NCBI RefSeq assembly: GCF_008704205.1
Contig: NZ_VXLC01000001.1
Coordinates: 682,001-746,000, forward strand
DNA: 64,000 nt
Direction of reading: 5' to 3'
Source of the DNA: Nocardia colli
GTDB taxonomy: Bacteria > Actinomycetota > Actinomycetes > Mycobacteriales > Mycobacteriaceae
The notes beneath the pieces were generated by a model. The model worked only from the letters and a program-made list of their open reading frames with translations. It searched no databases and was not told where the DNA came from. Shown one piece after another: positions 1-8,040 of this stretch (its first letter is position 1; every line of letters starts with the position of its first letter). A program made the translations under genes and the position numbers.

Positions 1-38
1 GAAGCGCACATCGCCCGAACAACTGCGATGATGTCCGA

Positions 39-683
39 GTGGCACGCGCAGACGACCCGGATGATCGGAAAACTCGCGGCGGGCACGGCGACCGCAAGCG
101 GCGCGATTTCCGGCACGGCGAGCAGGTGGTGCGCGCCGGCACCCTGCTGGTGTCGGCGACCGAACTGGCCGAACCCACCTTCCGGCGCACCGTGGTCTAC
201 ATCATCGAGCACAACGAGGCGGGCAGCCTCGGCGTGGTGCTGAACCGGCCGAGCGACACGGCCGTGCACGACGTGCTCCCCCGCTGGACCGAGGTGGCGG
301 CCGCGCCGCGCACCCTGTTCATCGGCGGCCCGGTAAAGCGGGACGCCGCGCTGTGCCTGGGCACCGTCCGGGTCGGCGCGAGCATCGACGGCGTCCCCGG
401 CCTGCGCCGCATCGATGGCCGCGTGGTGCTGGTCGACCTGGACGCCGACCCCGAGGAGATCGGGCAGTTGGTCGAGGGCATCCGCATTTTCGCCGGTTAC
501 GCGGGCTGGACCTTCGGGCAGCTGGAGGGCGAGCTGGAGAACGACGACTGGATCGTGCTGTCCGCGTTGCCTTCCGACCCGATCAGCACCGGCCGCGCCG
601 ACCTCTGGGCGCACGTGCTGCGCCGCCAGCCGCTACCCCTATCACTGCTGGCCACCCATCCGATCGAACTCGAACGAAATTGA
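39..683 (+). CDS. YqgE/AlgH family protein
   Basis: A 214-residue protein of the YqgE/AlgH (DUF179) family, whose biochemical role is not settled. The family core is clear: RAGTLL near residue 32, an EPTFRRTVVYIIEHN segment, GVVLNRPS, FIGGPVKRDA, VRIFAGYAGWTFGQLEGE and the C-terminal LRRQPLPLSLLATHPIELERN-type ending. It closely resembles M. tuberculosis Rv0038, which also lies a few genes from leuS, so it is a backbone anchor here. The start used is GTG at 39, which gives an N-terminus like Rv0038, but no ribosome binding site is visible and the frame stays open to the window edge. The true start could therefore lie further left. Confidence 0.9.
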   Translation: MARADDPDDRKTRGGHGDRKRRDFRHGEQVVRAGTLLVSATELAEPTFRRTVVYIIEHNEAGSLGVVLNRPSDTAVHDVLPRWTEVAAAPRTLFIGGPVKRDAALCLGTVRVGASIDGVPGLRRIDGRVVLVDLDADPEEIGQLVEGIRIFAGYAGWTFGQLEGELENDDWIVLSALPSDPISTGRADLWAHVLRRQPLPLSLLATHPIELERN

Positions 684-698
684 GATGTGCGCTCTCAT

Positions 699-727
699 TG
701 AACCGTTTGCCCCTGCTGAATCGTGGG
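699..727 (+). promoter_or_regulatory. SigL-type ECF promoter
   Basis: TGAACC at 699-704 and CGTGGG at 722-727 are separated by 17 bases. This is the AAC/CGT pattern of ECF sigma promoters and fits the TGAACC/CGT-type consensus I recall for mycobacterial SigL. It lies 19 bases upstream of the sigma gene at 746, so the operon is probably autoregulated. Elements are seen; the function is inferred. Confidence 0.6.
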
Positions 728-745
728 ATGAGCGGGAGGTGAGCA

Positions 746-1255
746 ATGCCCGACAACCGAACCGAGTTGTTGCGGGTCCTGTACGACGAACACGCGGCCG
801 CGCTCTGGCGGTACACGCTCGGCCTGGTCCGCGACCCCGGACGGGCCGAGGACATCGTGCAGGAAACGTTGCTGCGAGCGTGGCAACGCCCGAACGTATT
901 GGATCAGTCCGATACTTCGGCGCGCGCGTGGCTGTTCACGGTGGCCCGCAATCTTGCCGTGGATGAGCATCGCAGCGCCCGCAACCGGCGCGAGTTCCGC
1001 ACCGACGCCCCGCCGGAGCAGGCGACGCCGGACCAGGCCGATCGCGCCTTGGACGGCTGGGTGGTAGCGGACGCGCTGGGCAGGCTCAGTCCCGATCACC
1101 GCGAGGTGATCGTGCGGGCCTACTATCGGGGCCTTTCCACGCATCAGATCGCGGCGGAACTCGATATTCCGCCGGGCACGGTGAAATCCCGGATGCACTA
1201 CGGCATGCGGGCCCTACGGTTGGCACTACAGGAGATGGGGGTGACGAACCAATGA
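746..1255 (+). CDS. sigL: ECF RNA polymerase sigma factor, SigL-like
   Basis: A 169-residue group 4 (ECF) sigma factor that would direct RNA polymerase to its own promoter class. Region 2 covers about residues 8-75, with LYDEHAAALWRY, AEDIVQETLLRAWQ and RAWLFTVARNLAVD. Region 4 covers about residues 105-160, with LSPDHREVIVRAYYRG and the helix-turn-helix STHQIAAELDIPPGTVKSR. The ending MRALRLALQEMGVT matches M. tuberculosis SigL closely. ATG at 746 follows a strong GGGAGGTGA site. The stop overlaps the next gene by ATGA. In M. tuberculosis sigL lies far from leuS, so the locus position differs here. Confidence 0.9.
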   Translation: MPDNRTELLRVLYDEHAAALWRYTLGLVRDPGRAEDIVQETLLRAWQRPNVLDQSDTSARAWLFTVARNLAVDEHRSARNRREFRTDAPPEQATPDQADRALDGWVVADALGRLSPDHREVIVRAYYRGLSTHQIAAELDIPPGTVKSRMHYGMRALRLALQEMGVTNQ

Positions 1256-1983
1256 CCGATATCGCTGACGACTACACCACGTGGGATGCGCCCTACGTGC
1301 TCGGCTCCCTGACGCGAACCGAGCGCCGGGAATACGAAGAGCATTTGGCCGGCTGCCCCGCCTGCCAGGCTGCGGTGGCCGAACTGGCCGGGATGCCCGG
1401 CATGCTCGCGATGGTCGAACCCGCGACCGCGCTCGCGATGATCGACCTGCCCGAAGCCGTTGCGCCGCACCCGGGCTCGGCGGCGCCCGAGGCCGGACCG
1501 CCGGTGCCGCAGTTGCTGCCCAGGCTCGCCGATGCGGCGGCGAAGCGCAGGCGGCGGAGCCGGTGGGTGTCCGTCGGCGCTGCGGTTGCCGCTGCTGCGG
1601 CCGCGGTGGCCATCGCGGTTCCGGTGGTCGCCACCGTGACCTCGTCGGGCAACACCGGCACCGAACAGGTTGTCGCGGAACGCAGTATGCAACCGCTCAA
1701 GCCGAACCCGGTGACGGCCAGCTTCAAGGTCGTGCGGGACAACGACAAGACGCGGATCGTGATGAGTTGCAGTTATGGGCCGAGCAACCAGCAGTACAAC
1801 TGGAATCTGAAGTTGTTCGTGCTCGGCACCGACGGCAGCCAGACCGAGCTCGATCAGTGGCCGGCCGGGCCGGGCACCGAGCTGACCATCGATCGGACCA
1901 TCGACAAGACGCCGGACCAGATCCGGGCCGTCGAGATCCGGTTGGCGTCGACCGGCGAGACCCTGCTCTCCGGCACCGTCTGA
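1252..1983 (+). CDS. rslA: Zinc-binding anti-sigma factor, RslA-like
   Basis: A 243-residue membrane anti-sigma factor, translationally coupled to the sigma gene by ATGA. The N-terminal cytoplasmic domain carries the ZAS zinc motif H-x3-C-x2-C (HLAGCPAC, near residues 31-38), which in this family binds the sigma factor and can respond to redox. A basic stretch and an Ala/Val-rich membrane segment follow at about residues 98-130, then an extracellular domain of about 110 residues. Order and architecture match SigL-RslA of mycobacteria. It should hold the sigma factor inactive until an envelope or redox signal arrives. The signal cannot be read from the sequence. Confidence 0.85.
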   Translation: MTDIADDYTTWDAPYVLGSLTRTERREYEEHLAGCPACQAAVAELAGMPGMLAMVEPATALAMIDLPEAVAPHPGSAAPEAGPPVPQLLPRLADAAAKRRRRSRWVSVGAAVAAAAAAVAIAVPVVATVTSSGNTGTEQVVAERSMQPLKPNPVTASFKVVRDNDKTRIVMSCSYGPSNQQYNWNLKLFVLGTDGSQTELDQWPAGPGTELTIDRTIDKTPDQIRAVEIRLASTGETLLSGTV

Positions 1984-1990
1984 GCACAGA

Positions 1991-2027
1991 CCGATCCCCC
2001 CGCCGGACTCTCCGGCGGGGGGATCGG
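1991..2027. terminator. Bidirectional terminator hairpin
   Basis: A perfect 17-bp inverted repeat (1991-2007 and 2011-2027) with a 3-base loop lies between the convergent anti-sigma gene and the ABC permease. It has no T run, as is common in GC-rich actinobacteria, but its strength and position fit termination from both sides. Confidence 0.75.
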
Positions 2028-2050
2028 TACCCCTCATCGTGTGGTCGTGC

Positions 2051-2821
2051 TCAGCTGGTCTGGCGACGGAAAATCGAGTTCGCCCACAGGAATCCGACGA
2101 GCGTGAGTCCGGTGCACCAGGCCAGCGCGAGGATGCCGTTGTTGCCGATCTCGGTGCCCATCAGCAGCCCGCGCACGGTCTCGGTGATCGGCGTGAACGG
2201 CTGGTACTCGGCGAACTGACGCAGCCCGACCGGCATGGTGTCGGTGCTGACCAGGCCGCTGCCGAGGAAGGGCAGCATGATGATCGGGAACACGATGTTG
2301 CTCGCGCCCTCCGGGTTCGATGACAGCAGGCCCAAAGCGACTGCGAGCCAGTTCAAGCCGAAGACGGTGAAGGCGAGCAGGCCGAACGCGGCGAGCCATT
2401 CGACCACGTTCGCGTCCGGCCGCCAGCCGATGAGCAGCGAGACCGCCGCCATCAGCACGATGCCGCCGAGTGCTTGCAGCAGCGCGCCGACCACATGTCC
2501 GGTCAGCATCGACGATTGGGTTATCCCCATGGTGCGGAACCGATTCACGATGCCCTTGGACGCGTCGGTCGCGATGGACACCGCCACCGACGCGGTGATG
2601 TAGGCCGGCACCATCAGCAGCATGCCGGGCGCGAGATAGTCGATGTAGTTTCCGCCCGACGACTTCTCCAGCGCGCCGCCGAAGACGAACTTGAAGATCA
2701 GCAGCAGCACCGTCGGCATCACGATGATGCCGACGCTCATGCTCGGGTATCGCTTGGCGTGGGTCAGGTTGCGCCGCAACATGGTTGCCGAGTCGGCCAG
2801 GGCGTAGGACATGGTACTCAT
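2051..2821 (-). CDS. ABC-2 type transporter permease, DrrB family
   Basis: A 256-residue integral membrane protein with about six hydrophobic segments, for example IIVMPTVLLLIFKFVFGG, LAPGMLLMVPAYITAS, ALGGIVLMAAVSLLIG, AFGLLAFTVFGLNWLA and IVFPIIMLPFLGSGLV. The layout and the motif MGITQSSMLTGHV fit DrrB-type exporters of daunorubicin-like drugs or lipids. The start is ATG at 2821, which shares one base with the ATPase stop (TGATG), so the two subunits are coupled. The substrate is unknown; no regulator of the TetR type is adjacent, but an EXLDI protein lies just upstream on the same strand. Confidence 0.9.
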   Translation of the reverse strand: MSTMSYALADSATMLRRNLTHAKRYPSMSVGIIVMPTVLLLIFKFVFGGALEKSSGGNYIDYLAPGMLLMVPAYITASVAVSIATDASKGIVNRFRTMGITQSSMLTGHVVGALLQALGGIVLMAAVSLLIGWRPDANVVEWLAAFGLLAFTVFGLNWLAVALGLLSSNPEGASNIVFPIIMLPFLGSGLVSTDTMPVGLRQFAEYQPFTPITETVRGLLMGTEIGNNGILALAWCTGLTLVGFLWANSIFRRQTS

Positions 2822-3798
2822 CAGACGGTTTCCGTTTCGAGGGTCGGCTGGCCGGTGAGGGTGAGGAAGACATCGTCGAGGTTGGGCGTGTGCACGGCCA
2901 GCCCGTCGACCTCGATCTGTTCGTAGTCGAGCCGATCCAGCAGGGCCCGAAGCGATTTCACGCTGCCGTCGCTCGGCACGGCGAGGGTCAGGTCCGCGTC
3001 GTCGTCGGCCTCGTCGACCGTCCGCGCGGGCACGCCGAGCGCGGCGGAGGCGGCGAACAGGGCGCCGCGATCGGCGAACTGCAACCGGATGTGCCCGCCG
3101 GGCACCAGCCGCTTCAGTTCCGCCGCAGTGCCTTCCGCGACGATCCGGCCCTGGTCCAGCACCGCGATGCGGTCGGCCAGGTGGTCGGCCTCCTCCAGGT
3201 ACTGGGTGGTGAGGAAGACCGTCACGTTGTAGTCGTCGACCAGACCGCGGATGAGCTCCCAGATGGCCCGCCGGCTGCGCGGATCCAGGCCGGTGGTCGG
3301 CTCGTCCAGGAAGATGATCCGCGGATCGCCGACCAGGGTCATGGCCAGGTCCAGGCGCCGGGTCATGCCGCCGGAATAGGTGGAGGCGGGCTTGTCGGCG
3401 GCCTCGACCAGATCGAAGCGGGCCAGCAGATCCGTTGCCAGCCTTTTGCTTTCGCGCCGGGGCAGATGATGCAGGTCGCCCATCAGGATCAGGTTCTCCC
3501 GGCCGGTGAGCAGCTCGTCGACGGCGGAGAACTGACCGGTGACCCCGATCGCGTCGCGCACCGCGTCGCGTTCGGCCTCGACATCGTGACCGCCGACCCG
3601 ATTCTCCCCGCCGTCGGCGTGGATGAGTGTGCTCAGGATCTGCACCGTGGTGGTCTTGCCCGCGCCGTTCGGGCCGAGCAGCGAGTAGATGGTGCCCTCG
3701 GGGACGACGATGTCGATGCCGTCGAGCACCACCTGCTCGCCGTACGATTTGCGCAGGCCCAGTGCCGAAATGGCGGGTGCGCGATGGCCGTTGACCAT
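2821..3798 (-). CDS. ABC transporter ATP-binding protein, DrrA family
   Basis: A 325-residue ATPase. It shows Walker A GPNGAGKTTT, Q-loop region VTGQFSAVDELLTGREN, signature YSGGMTRRLDLAMTL (Met-Thr in place of the usual Gln), Walker B RIIFLDEPTTGLDPRSR and the DrrA-type C-terminal domain of about 90 residues. It should energise the permease encoded directly downstream to export a hydrophobic compound. ATG at 3798 is preferred over upstream in-frame starts because a GAAAGGA ribosome site sits 7 bases before it. A GCGCATGCGC palindrome at 3831-3840 lies upstream and might be an operator. Confidence 0.92.
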   Translation of the reverse strand: MVNGHRAPAISALGLRKSYGEQVVLDGIDIVVPEGTIYSLLGPNGAGKTTTVQILSTLIHADGGENRVGGHDVEAERDAVRDAIGVTGQFSAVDELLTGRENLILMGDLHHLPRRESKRLATDLLARFDLVEAADKPASTYSGGMTRRLDLAMTLVGDPRIIFLDEPTTGLDPRSRRAIWELIRGLVDDYNVTVFLTTQYLEEADHLADRIAVLDQGRIVAEGTAAELKRLVPGGHIRLQFADRGALFAASAALGVPARTVDEADDDADLTLAVPSDGSVKSLRALLDRLDYEQIEVDGLAVHTPNLDDVFLTLTGQPTLETETV

Positions 3799-3856
3799 GA
3801 CGGTCCTTTCGATGAATTCCATAGAAGAATGCGCATGCGCGCATGTTTGATCGACA

Positions 3857-3873
3857 CCGCTCCCAGGGAGCGG
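3857..3873 (-). terminator. Short hairpin between EXLDI gene and DrrA
   Basis: CCGCTCCC and GGGAGCGG form a compact hairpin downstream of the EXLDI gene and upstream of the ATPase gene. It could end or attenuate transcription from the EXLDI promoter. There is no T tail, so the call is weak. Confidence 0.35.
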
Positions 3874-3921
3874 CTTTCCGGTCGAACAGTTGCTATTCAG
3901 TTGTGCGGAAACGAGATTCGA

Positions 3922-4437
3922 CTAGATGTCGAGGTCCTCGATCTGTGGACGCTTGGCGATATCGACCACTCGCTCGTACACCTTGTCCGGGAGCTTGCCT
4001 TTCAACTCCTCGATCGAGTCGACGATCTCCAGGATGAAATCGCCCCAGTCCTGCTCGCCGACGCCGAGCATGCGCCGCCAGTTCTTCAAATCCTTGATCC
4101 AGTTGGCGGATTGGGGATAGTCGTCCCAGCTGGCGTAGTGCGCGTGCAGCACGAACTTGCCTTTGCGGCTGCGGAACACCCGGACGTGTTCCATCCGGTG
4201 GTCGTTGACGTCGTTCGTCTCGAACAGCAGCGCACCGGAGAACCGGACCTGCCGGACACCGTTGTGCCCGACCCGGACGATGACCTCGTCGTACCCTTCT
4301 TGCCGACCCTCTTCCAATTCGATGAACCGGCGCAGCGCCGTGGTCACCGCCCCGGACAGATTGCCGCCAACCAGTTCCTGGGCCCGCTGGAACAGCGGCA
4401 GATCGTCATCGGCAACATAGATCGTCTTGTTGGGCAT
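3922..4437 (-). CDS. EXLDI family protein with ribbon-helix-helix-like N-terminus
   Basis: A 171-residue protein ending in EDLDI, the hallmark of the EXLDI family (TIGR04342). The first 45 residues (KTIYVADDDLPLFQRAQEL then LSGAVTTALRRFIE) look like a ribbon-helix-helix DNA-binding fold: one strand and two helices with the ALRRFIE pattern. The remainder is a family-specific domain of unknown role. ATG at 4437 has no ribosome site, and a TATAGT box ends six bases upstream, which suggests a leaderless mRNA. The direct repeats over that box suggest autoregulation. The DrrAB-type genes follow on the same strand and may be its target, which is inference. Confidence 0.75.
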   Translation of the reverse strand: MPNKTIYVADDDLPLFQRAQELVGGNLSGAVTTALRRFIELEEGRQEGYDEVIVRVGHNGVRQVRFSGALLFETNDVNDHRMEHVRVFRSRKGKFVLHAHYASWDDYPQSANWIKDLKNWRRMLGVGEQDWGDFILEIVDSIEELKGKLPDKVYERVVDIAKRPQIEDLDI

Positions 4438-4443
4438 GACACG

Positions 4444-4465
4444 ACTATACGTAGATGTATACGTA
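4444..4465 (-). promoter_or_regulatory. Leaderless promoter with direct-repeat operator
   Basis: TATACGTA occurs twice (4446-4453 and 4458-4465) with a 12-bp period. On the minus strand a TATAGT -10 box (4444-4449) overlaps the first copy and lies six bases from the ATG. Ribbon-helix-helix repressors typically bind tandem short repeats about one helical turn apart, so this is a good candidate operator for the EXLDI protein. Confidence 0.55.
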
Positions 4466-4574
4466 CACGCAAGCCTGGCCGGCAACGCCCGCCGAAATGC
4501 GGCATTTCGGGATCGAGTCGCCCCGAGCGGCGGCCGACTAGTTCACCGTTGAACCGTCTTCCTCGCTGACCCGT

Positions 4575-4599
4575 ATCACTTCTGTACGCAGGAAGTGAT
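4575..4599. promoter_or_regulatory. Inverted repeat upstream of ThDP operon
   Basis: ATCACTTC (4575-4582) and GAAGTGAT (4592-4599) are perfect 8-bp arms around 9 bases. They lie 49 bases before the operon start and may be an operator for an unlinked regulator. No terminator-like T run follows and no regulator gene is adjacent. Confidence 0.4.
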
Positions 4600-4647
4600 C
4601 TCGCGTGTGCCCAGCGCACAGGTGGACACCGCGGGAAGGAGCGCCGG

Positions 4648-6330
4648 ATGCAGAGCCGGGTCGTGGATTATTTGGTGCAGGCGGTTTCGGCCATAGGGGT
4701 CCGGCACATCTTCGGCGTCGACGGGGCGAACATCGAGGACCTCTACGACGCCGTGTTCGACGCGGCGGACGACGTCACCGGGGTGATCGCCAAGCACGAA
4801 TTCGCCGCCGCGACCATGGCCGACGGGTATGCCCGATCGACCGGCGGACTCGGCGTCGTGGCCGCGACGTCCGGCGGCGGCGCGATGAATCTCGTTGCCG
4901 GACTTGCCGAATCGTATGCGTCGCGGGTTCCGGTGCTCGCGCTGGTCGGTCAACCGCCGACCGCGCAGGAGGGCAACGGCGCCTTCCAGGACACCAGCGG
5001 ACACGCGGGCACCATCGACGCGGTCCGCATGTTCGACGAGATCACCCGCTATTGCGCGCGCGTCGAGCACGCGGCCGAGCTGCCCGACCAACTGGCCAGA
5101 GCGGTGGGCGCCGCCCGGCGTGGCGGGCCCGCGGTGCTGCTGCTGCCCAAGGACGTGCAACAGTCGAGCATCGCGGCGCCGCCGATTCGGTTGCCTGCCA
5201 AGGTGTATCGCCGGGACGAGGCGGGACTGCTGCGCCTGCGCAGCGCGCTCACGACGGCCCGGCGGACCGGGAAGATCGTGATCATCGCCGGCGACCAGGT
5301 CGCCAGGGACGATGCACGCGATGAACTGGCCCGGTTGGCGGCCGTCCTGGATGCGGCGGTCGGCGTCGCGCCGGACGCGAAGGACACCTACGACAACACC
5401 GACCCGGGCTTCTGCGGGGTCGCGGGCACGATGGGCCATCCGGAACTCGGTGCGGCGCTCCGATCGGCCGCATTGTGCCTGCTCGTCGGCACGCCGATGC
5501 CGGTTACCACGCGCACCGGCCTGGACGAAGTGCTCGCGGGCAGCACGGTGGCAAGCATCGGAGTGACGCCGCCGTATCTGCCGAGCATCCACGCCGCCAG
5601 CACCGACCTCGCCCGCACCCTGGGCGAGCTGGCCGACGAATTCGCCGCTGCCACAGTCACGCCCGAGCGGCGCACCGGCACTCCGCTTACCCCGCTACGT
5701 GTTCCGCCGTCGTCCGGCCCTGGACTGCGCTATCGGCAGCTGGTGGAGACCATCGACGCGGCACTGCCCGACGGCACCGACGTCTTCGCCGACGCGGGCA
5801 ATACCGGTGCGGCCGTGGTGCATCACCTGCGGGTGCCGCGCGGTGGCCGGTTCGTCGTGGCGCTCGGGATGGGCGGCATGGGCTACGCGTTCGGCGCGGG
5901 CATCGGTTCGGCGTTCGCCCGCAGGCACGGACCCGGCGGCGAGCGGCGCACGGTGGTGGTGGCCGGCGACGGCGCGTTCTTCATGCACGGCATGGAGATA
6001 CACACCGCGATCGAGCACGCGCTGCCGATCACCTTCATCGTGCTCAACAACAACGCGCACGCCATGTGCGTGACCAGAGAACAGCTCTACTACCGGGATC
6101 GCTACAGCTTCAACCGATTCCGGCCCGCGCACCTCGGCGACGGCATCGGCGCCATGTTCCCCGAGCTGCCCGCCTTCTCCGTGCGCGCACCGGCCGAGCT
6201 GGCCGAAACCCTGCGGCACTGCATGGAAACCGAAGGGCCCTCGTTCATTTCGATCGACGTGGACCCCGACGAGGTGCCGCCGTTTCTTCCGTTCCTGACG
6301 ACCATCGAGCAATCCAGGAGTACATCGTGA
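4648..6330 (+). CDS. Thiamine-diphosphate-dependent enzyme, acetolactate synthase-like
   Basis: A 560-residue ThDP enzyme with the three domains of the acetolactate synthase/decarboxylase superfamily. The catalytic glutamate is Glu51 in KHEFAAATMADGYAR. The cofactor motif is GDG at 440-442, followed about 25 residues later by NNN at 467-469. The family's chemistry is decarboxylation of a 2-keto acid and transfer of the acyl anion to an acceptor, giving acyloins or acetohydroxyacids. A branched-chain role is unlikely because no small subunit or ilv gene is near. It opens a four-gene operon with SRPBCC, KAS III-like and aminotransferase genes. ATG at 4648 has AAGGAG upstream. The substrate cannot be read from the sequence. 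Confidence 0.85.
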   Translation: MQSRVVDYLVQAVSAIGVRHIFGVDGANIEDLYDAVFDAADDVTGVIAKHEFAAATMADGYARSTGGLGVVAATSGGGAMNLVAGLAESYASRVPVLALVGQPPTAQEGNGAFQDTSGHAGTIDAVRMFDEITRYCARVEHAAELPDQLARAVGAARRGGPAVLLLPKDVQQSSIAAPPIRLPAKVYRRDEAGLLRLRSALTTARRTGKIVIIAGDQVARDDARDELARLAAVLDAAVGVAPDAKDTYDNTDPGFCGVAGTMGHPELGAALRSAALCLLVGTPMPVTTRTGLDEVLAGSTVASIGVTPPYLPSIHAASTDLARTLGELADEFAAATVTPERRTGTPLTPLRVPPSSGPGLRYRQLVETIDAALPDGTDVFADAGNTGAAVVHHLRVPRGGRFVVALGMGGMGYAFGAGIGSAFARRHGPGGERRTVVVAGDGAFFMHGMEIHTAIEHALPITFIVLNNNAHAMCVTREQLYYRDRYSFNRFRPAHLGDGIGAMFPELPAFSVRAPAELAETLRHCMETEGPSFISIDVDPDEVPPFLPFLTTIEQSRSTS

Positions 6331-6989
6331 CTACCAGCGCCCTGCCCGCACTCAGCGATATCCCGGAGGACGCGCTGCCGCCCGGCGTGCTGCGGATCGA
6401 GAATTCCGACAAAGACGCGACCACGCCGATCATCATGGACATGCTGCGGTCGGTCTATCCGCACGACCAGGTCTTCGGCGAATACTGCCCGGTGCAGGCG
6501 TATATCGCCGCGCCGCCGCGGGAGGTCTACGAGTACCTCGCCGACACCCGCTCGCTGGAGGAGTGGACCTACAGCCTGCGCGGCTTCGTGCCGACCGCGG
6601 AGCCGGGCCTGTGGCTGGCCTACGACCGGCTCGGCGACGCGACCGAGATCTACACCCGCACCGTCGCGCATCCGGAGGGGATGACCGTCGACTATCACTG
6701 CGCCTGGGACCAGTCGCAGCACCTGTGGATGATCTACCTGCTCCGCGTCGTCGACGCGCAGGTGGTGTTCAACAAACCGGGATCGGTTGTGCTGTGGGTC
6801 AATTGCAAGCATCCGTTCTACGACGAGAACCCCTATCCCGAGACCGCGCCGGCCAAGCGCCCGGTGTGGGTCGGTGACTTCTGGGAGATGTTCTCCGCGG
6901 GGCACCAGCTGGAGATGGACAACCTCAAGGCGATCTGCGAGTACCGGGCGGCCAACGGCCTGCCCATCAAGCCCGACTGGATGAAGTGA
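6327..6989 (+). CDS. SRPBCC/START-like domain protein
   Basis: A 220-residue protein with an SRPBCC (polyketide cyclase/START-like) fold: the VQAYIAAPPREVYEYLADTRSLEEW start is the usual first strand and helices, and a long C-terminal helix carries HQLEMDNLKAICEYR. Such proteins bind hydrophobic ligands and some act as cyclases, aromatases or condensation partners. GTG at 6327 overlaps the ThDP stop as GTGA, with AGGAG upstream, so both are coupled. Only seven bases separate it from the KAS III-like gene. It probably binds or shapes the operon's intermediate. Its exact reaction is unknown. Confidence 0.75.
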   Translation: MTTSALPALSDIPEDALPPGVLRIENSDKDATTPIIMDMLRSVYPHDQVFGEYCPVQAYIAAPPREVYEYLADTRSLEEWTYSLRGFVPTAEPGLWLAYDRLGDATEIYTRTVAHPEGMTVDYHCAWDQSQHLWMIYLLRVVDAQVVFNKPGSVVLWVNCKHPFYDENPYPETAPAKRPVWVGDFWEMFSAGHQLEMDNLKAICEYRAANGLPIKPDWMK

Positions 6990-6996
6990 GACCCGG

Positions 6997-8040
6997 ATGA
7001 TCCCCACCAACCCCGACGCGACCGCCCTCCCCGCGGTGAGCCTGGTCGACGTGGCCAGCTACCTGCCCGGCGAGCCGGTCGGCACCGAATATTTCACCCA
7101 GTTCTCCCGCTCGGACCGGATGGCGAAGAACGTGATGTTCCGCTCGCCCAAGGGCCGCCACCATGTGGACCGGGACGAGACGGCGGTGGACATGGTCGAG
7201 CGCGCCGTCGCGCCGTTGATCGAACGCCATGGCGCGCAGTTCATTTCGGACATCGACGTGCTGATCACGCACACGCAGCTGCCGGACAATCCGGTGCTGG
7301 GCGCCGGACCGGAGGTGGCCAAGCGGCTCGGCGCGCGCCCGGCCTTCGTCTACGACGTGCACAACGGCGGCTGCGCGGCCTTCGTGCACATGATGTCGAT
7401 CGCCCGAATGGTGTTGCAGACCACCAGCGCGCGCACCGCGCTGATCGCGGCGACGCAGAACTGCGCGGGCCCGGTGTTCACCCAGCCCGACATCCGCAAG
7501 CTGGCGCAGGCGCCGGTGCCCGGCGACGGGTGCGGGGTCGGGCTGCTGGTCAAGGACGACAGCGCGCCGATCCTGGACATCGAATGCCGCACCTATCCCG
7601 AATTCGCCGGGGACATGGAGTTTTCCACCAACGGCGAGCGCAAGTACTGGGAGCCGGGCGAGGGCCAGGGCTGCGTCAGCTTCACCGAGTCGAAGATCAC
7701 CAAGGTGTTCGCTCGCGGCAACCGGCTGGTGCCGGAAGTGGCGCTGGCCGTGTGTGATCGGATCGGGGTGAAGGGGCGCGACATCGATACCTTCGTCACC
7801 AATCAGCCGAACCGGTTGTTCCTGCGCAACTGGCACGACGCGCTCGAACTGCCCGCCGAGCGGCACCCGGACACCTTCGACACGTGCGGAAACCTGTTCG
7901 CCGCGGGCATTCCGGTGACCCTGGATGCGGAGAACCGGGCGGGCAGGCTGCGCAACGGCTCGGTGGTGCTGCTGTCGGCGTTCGCGCACGCGGGTGACTT
8001 CGCCGGGGCCGCGGCCATCCGGTGGGGCGCGGCGCGATGA
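6997..8040 (+). CDS. 3-oxoacyl-ACP synthase III-like enzyme with altered active site
   Basis: A 347-residue thiolase-fold protein of the KAS III (FabH) family. The nucleophile Cys126 lies in HNGGCAAFVHMM, and Asn299 in TCGNLFAAGIP matches the family's catalytic Asn. The expected His of the HQAN-type motif is Asn269 (FVTNQPNR), so the triad reads Cys-Asn-Asn. That argues against ordinary decarboxylative condensation and for an acyl-transfer or other specialised reaction, as in KAS III relatives of secondary metabolism. It is the third gene of the operon and overlaps the aminotransferase by ATGA. A sequencing error at the AAT codon (7801-7803) is the trivial alternative. Confidence 0.85.
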   Translation: MIPTNPDATALPAVSLVDVASYLPGEPVGTEYFTQFSRSDRMAKNVMFRSPKGRHHVDRDETAVDMVERAVAPLIERHGAQFISDIDVLITHTQLPDNPVLGAGPEVAKRLGARPAFVYDVHNGGCAAFVHMMSIARMVLQTTSARTALIAATQNCAGPVFTQPDIRKLAQAPVPGDGCGVGLLVKDDSAPILDIECRTYPEFAGDMEFSTNGERKYWEPGEGQGCVSFTESKITKVFARGNRLVPEVALAVCDRIGVKGRDIDTFVTNQPNRLFLRNWHDALELPAERHPDTFDTCGNLFAAGIPVTLDAENRAGRLRNGSVVLLSAFAHAGDFAGAAAIRWGAAR

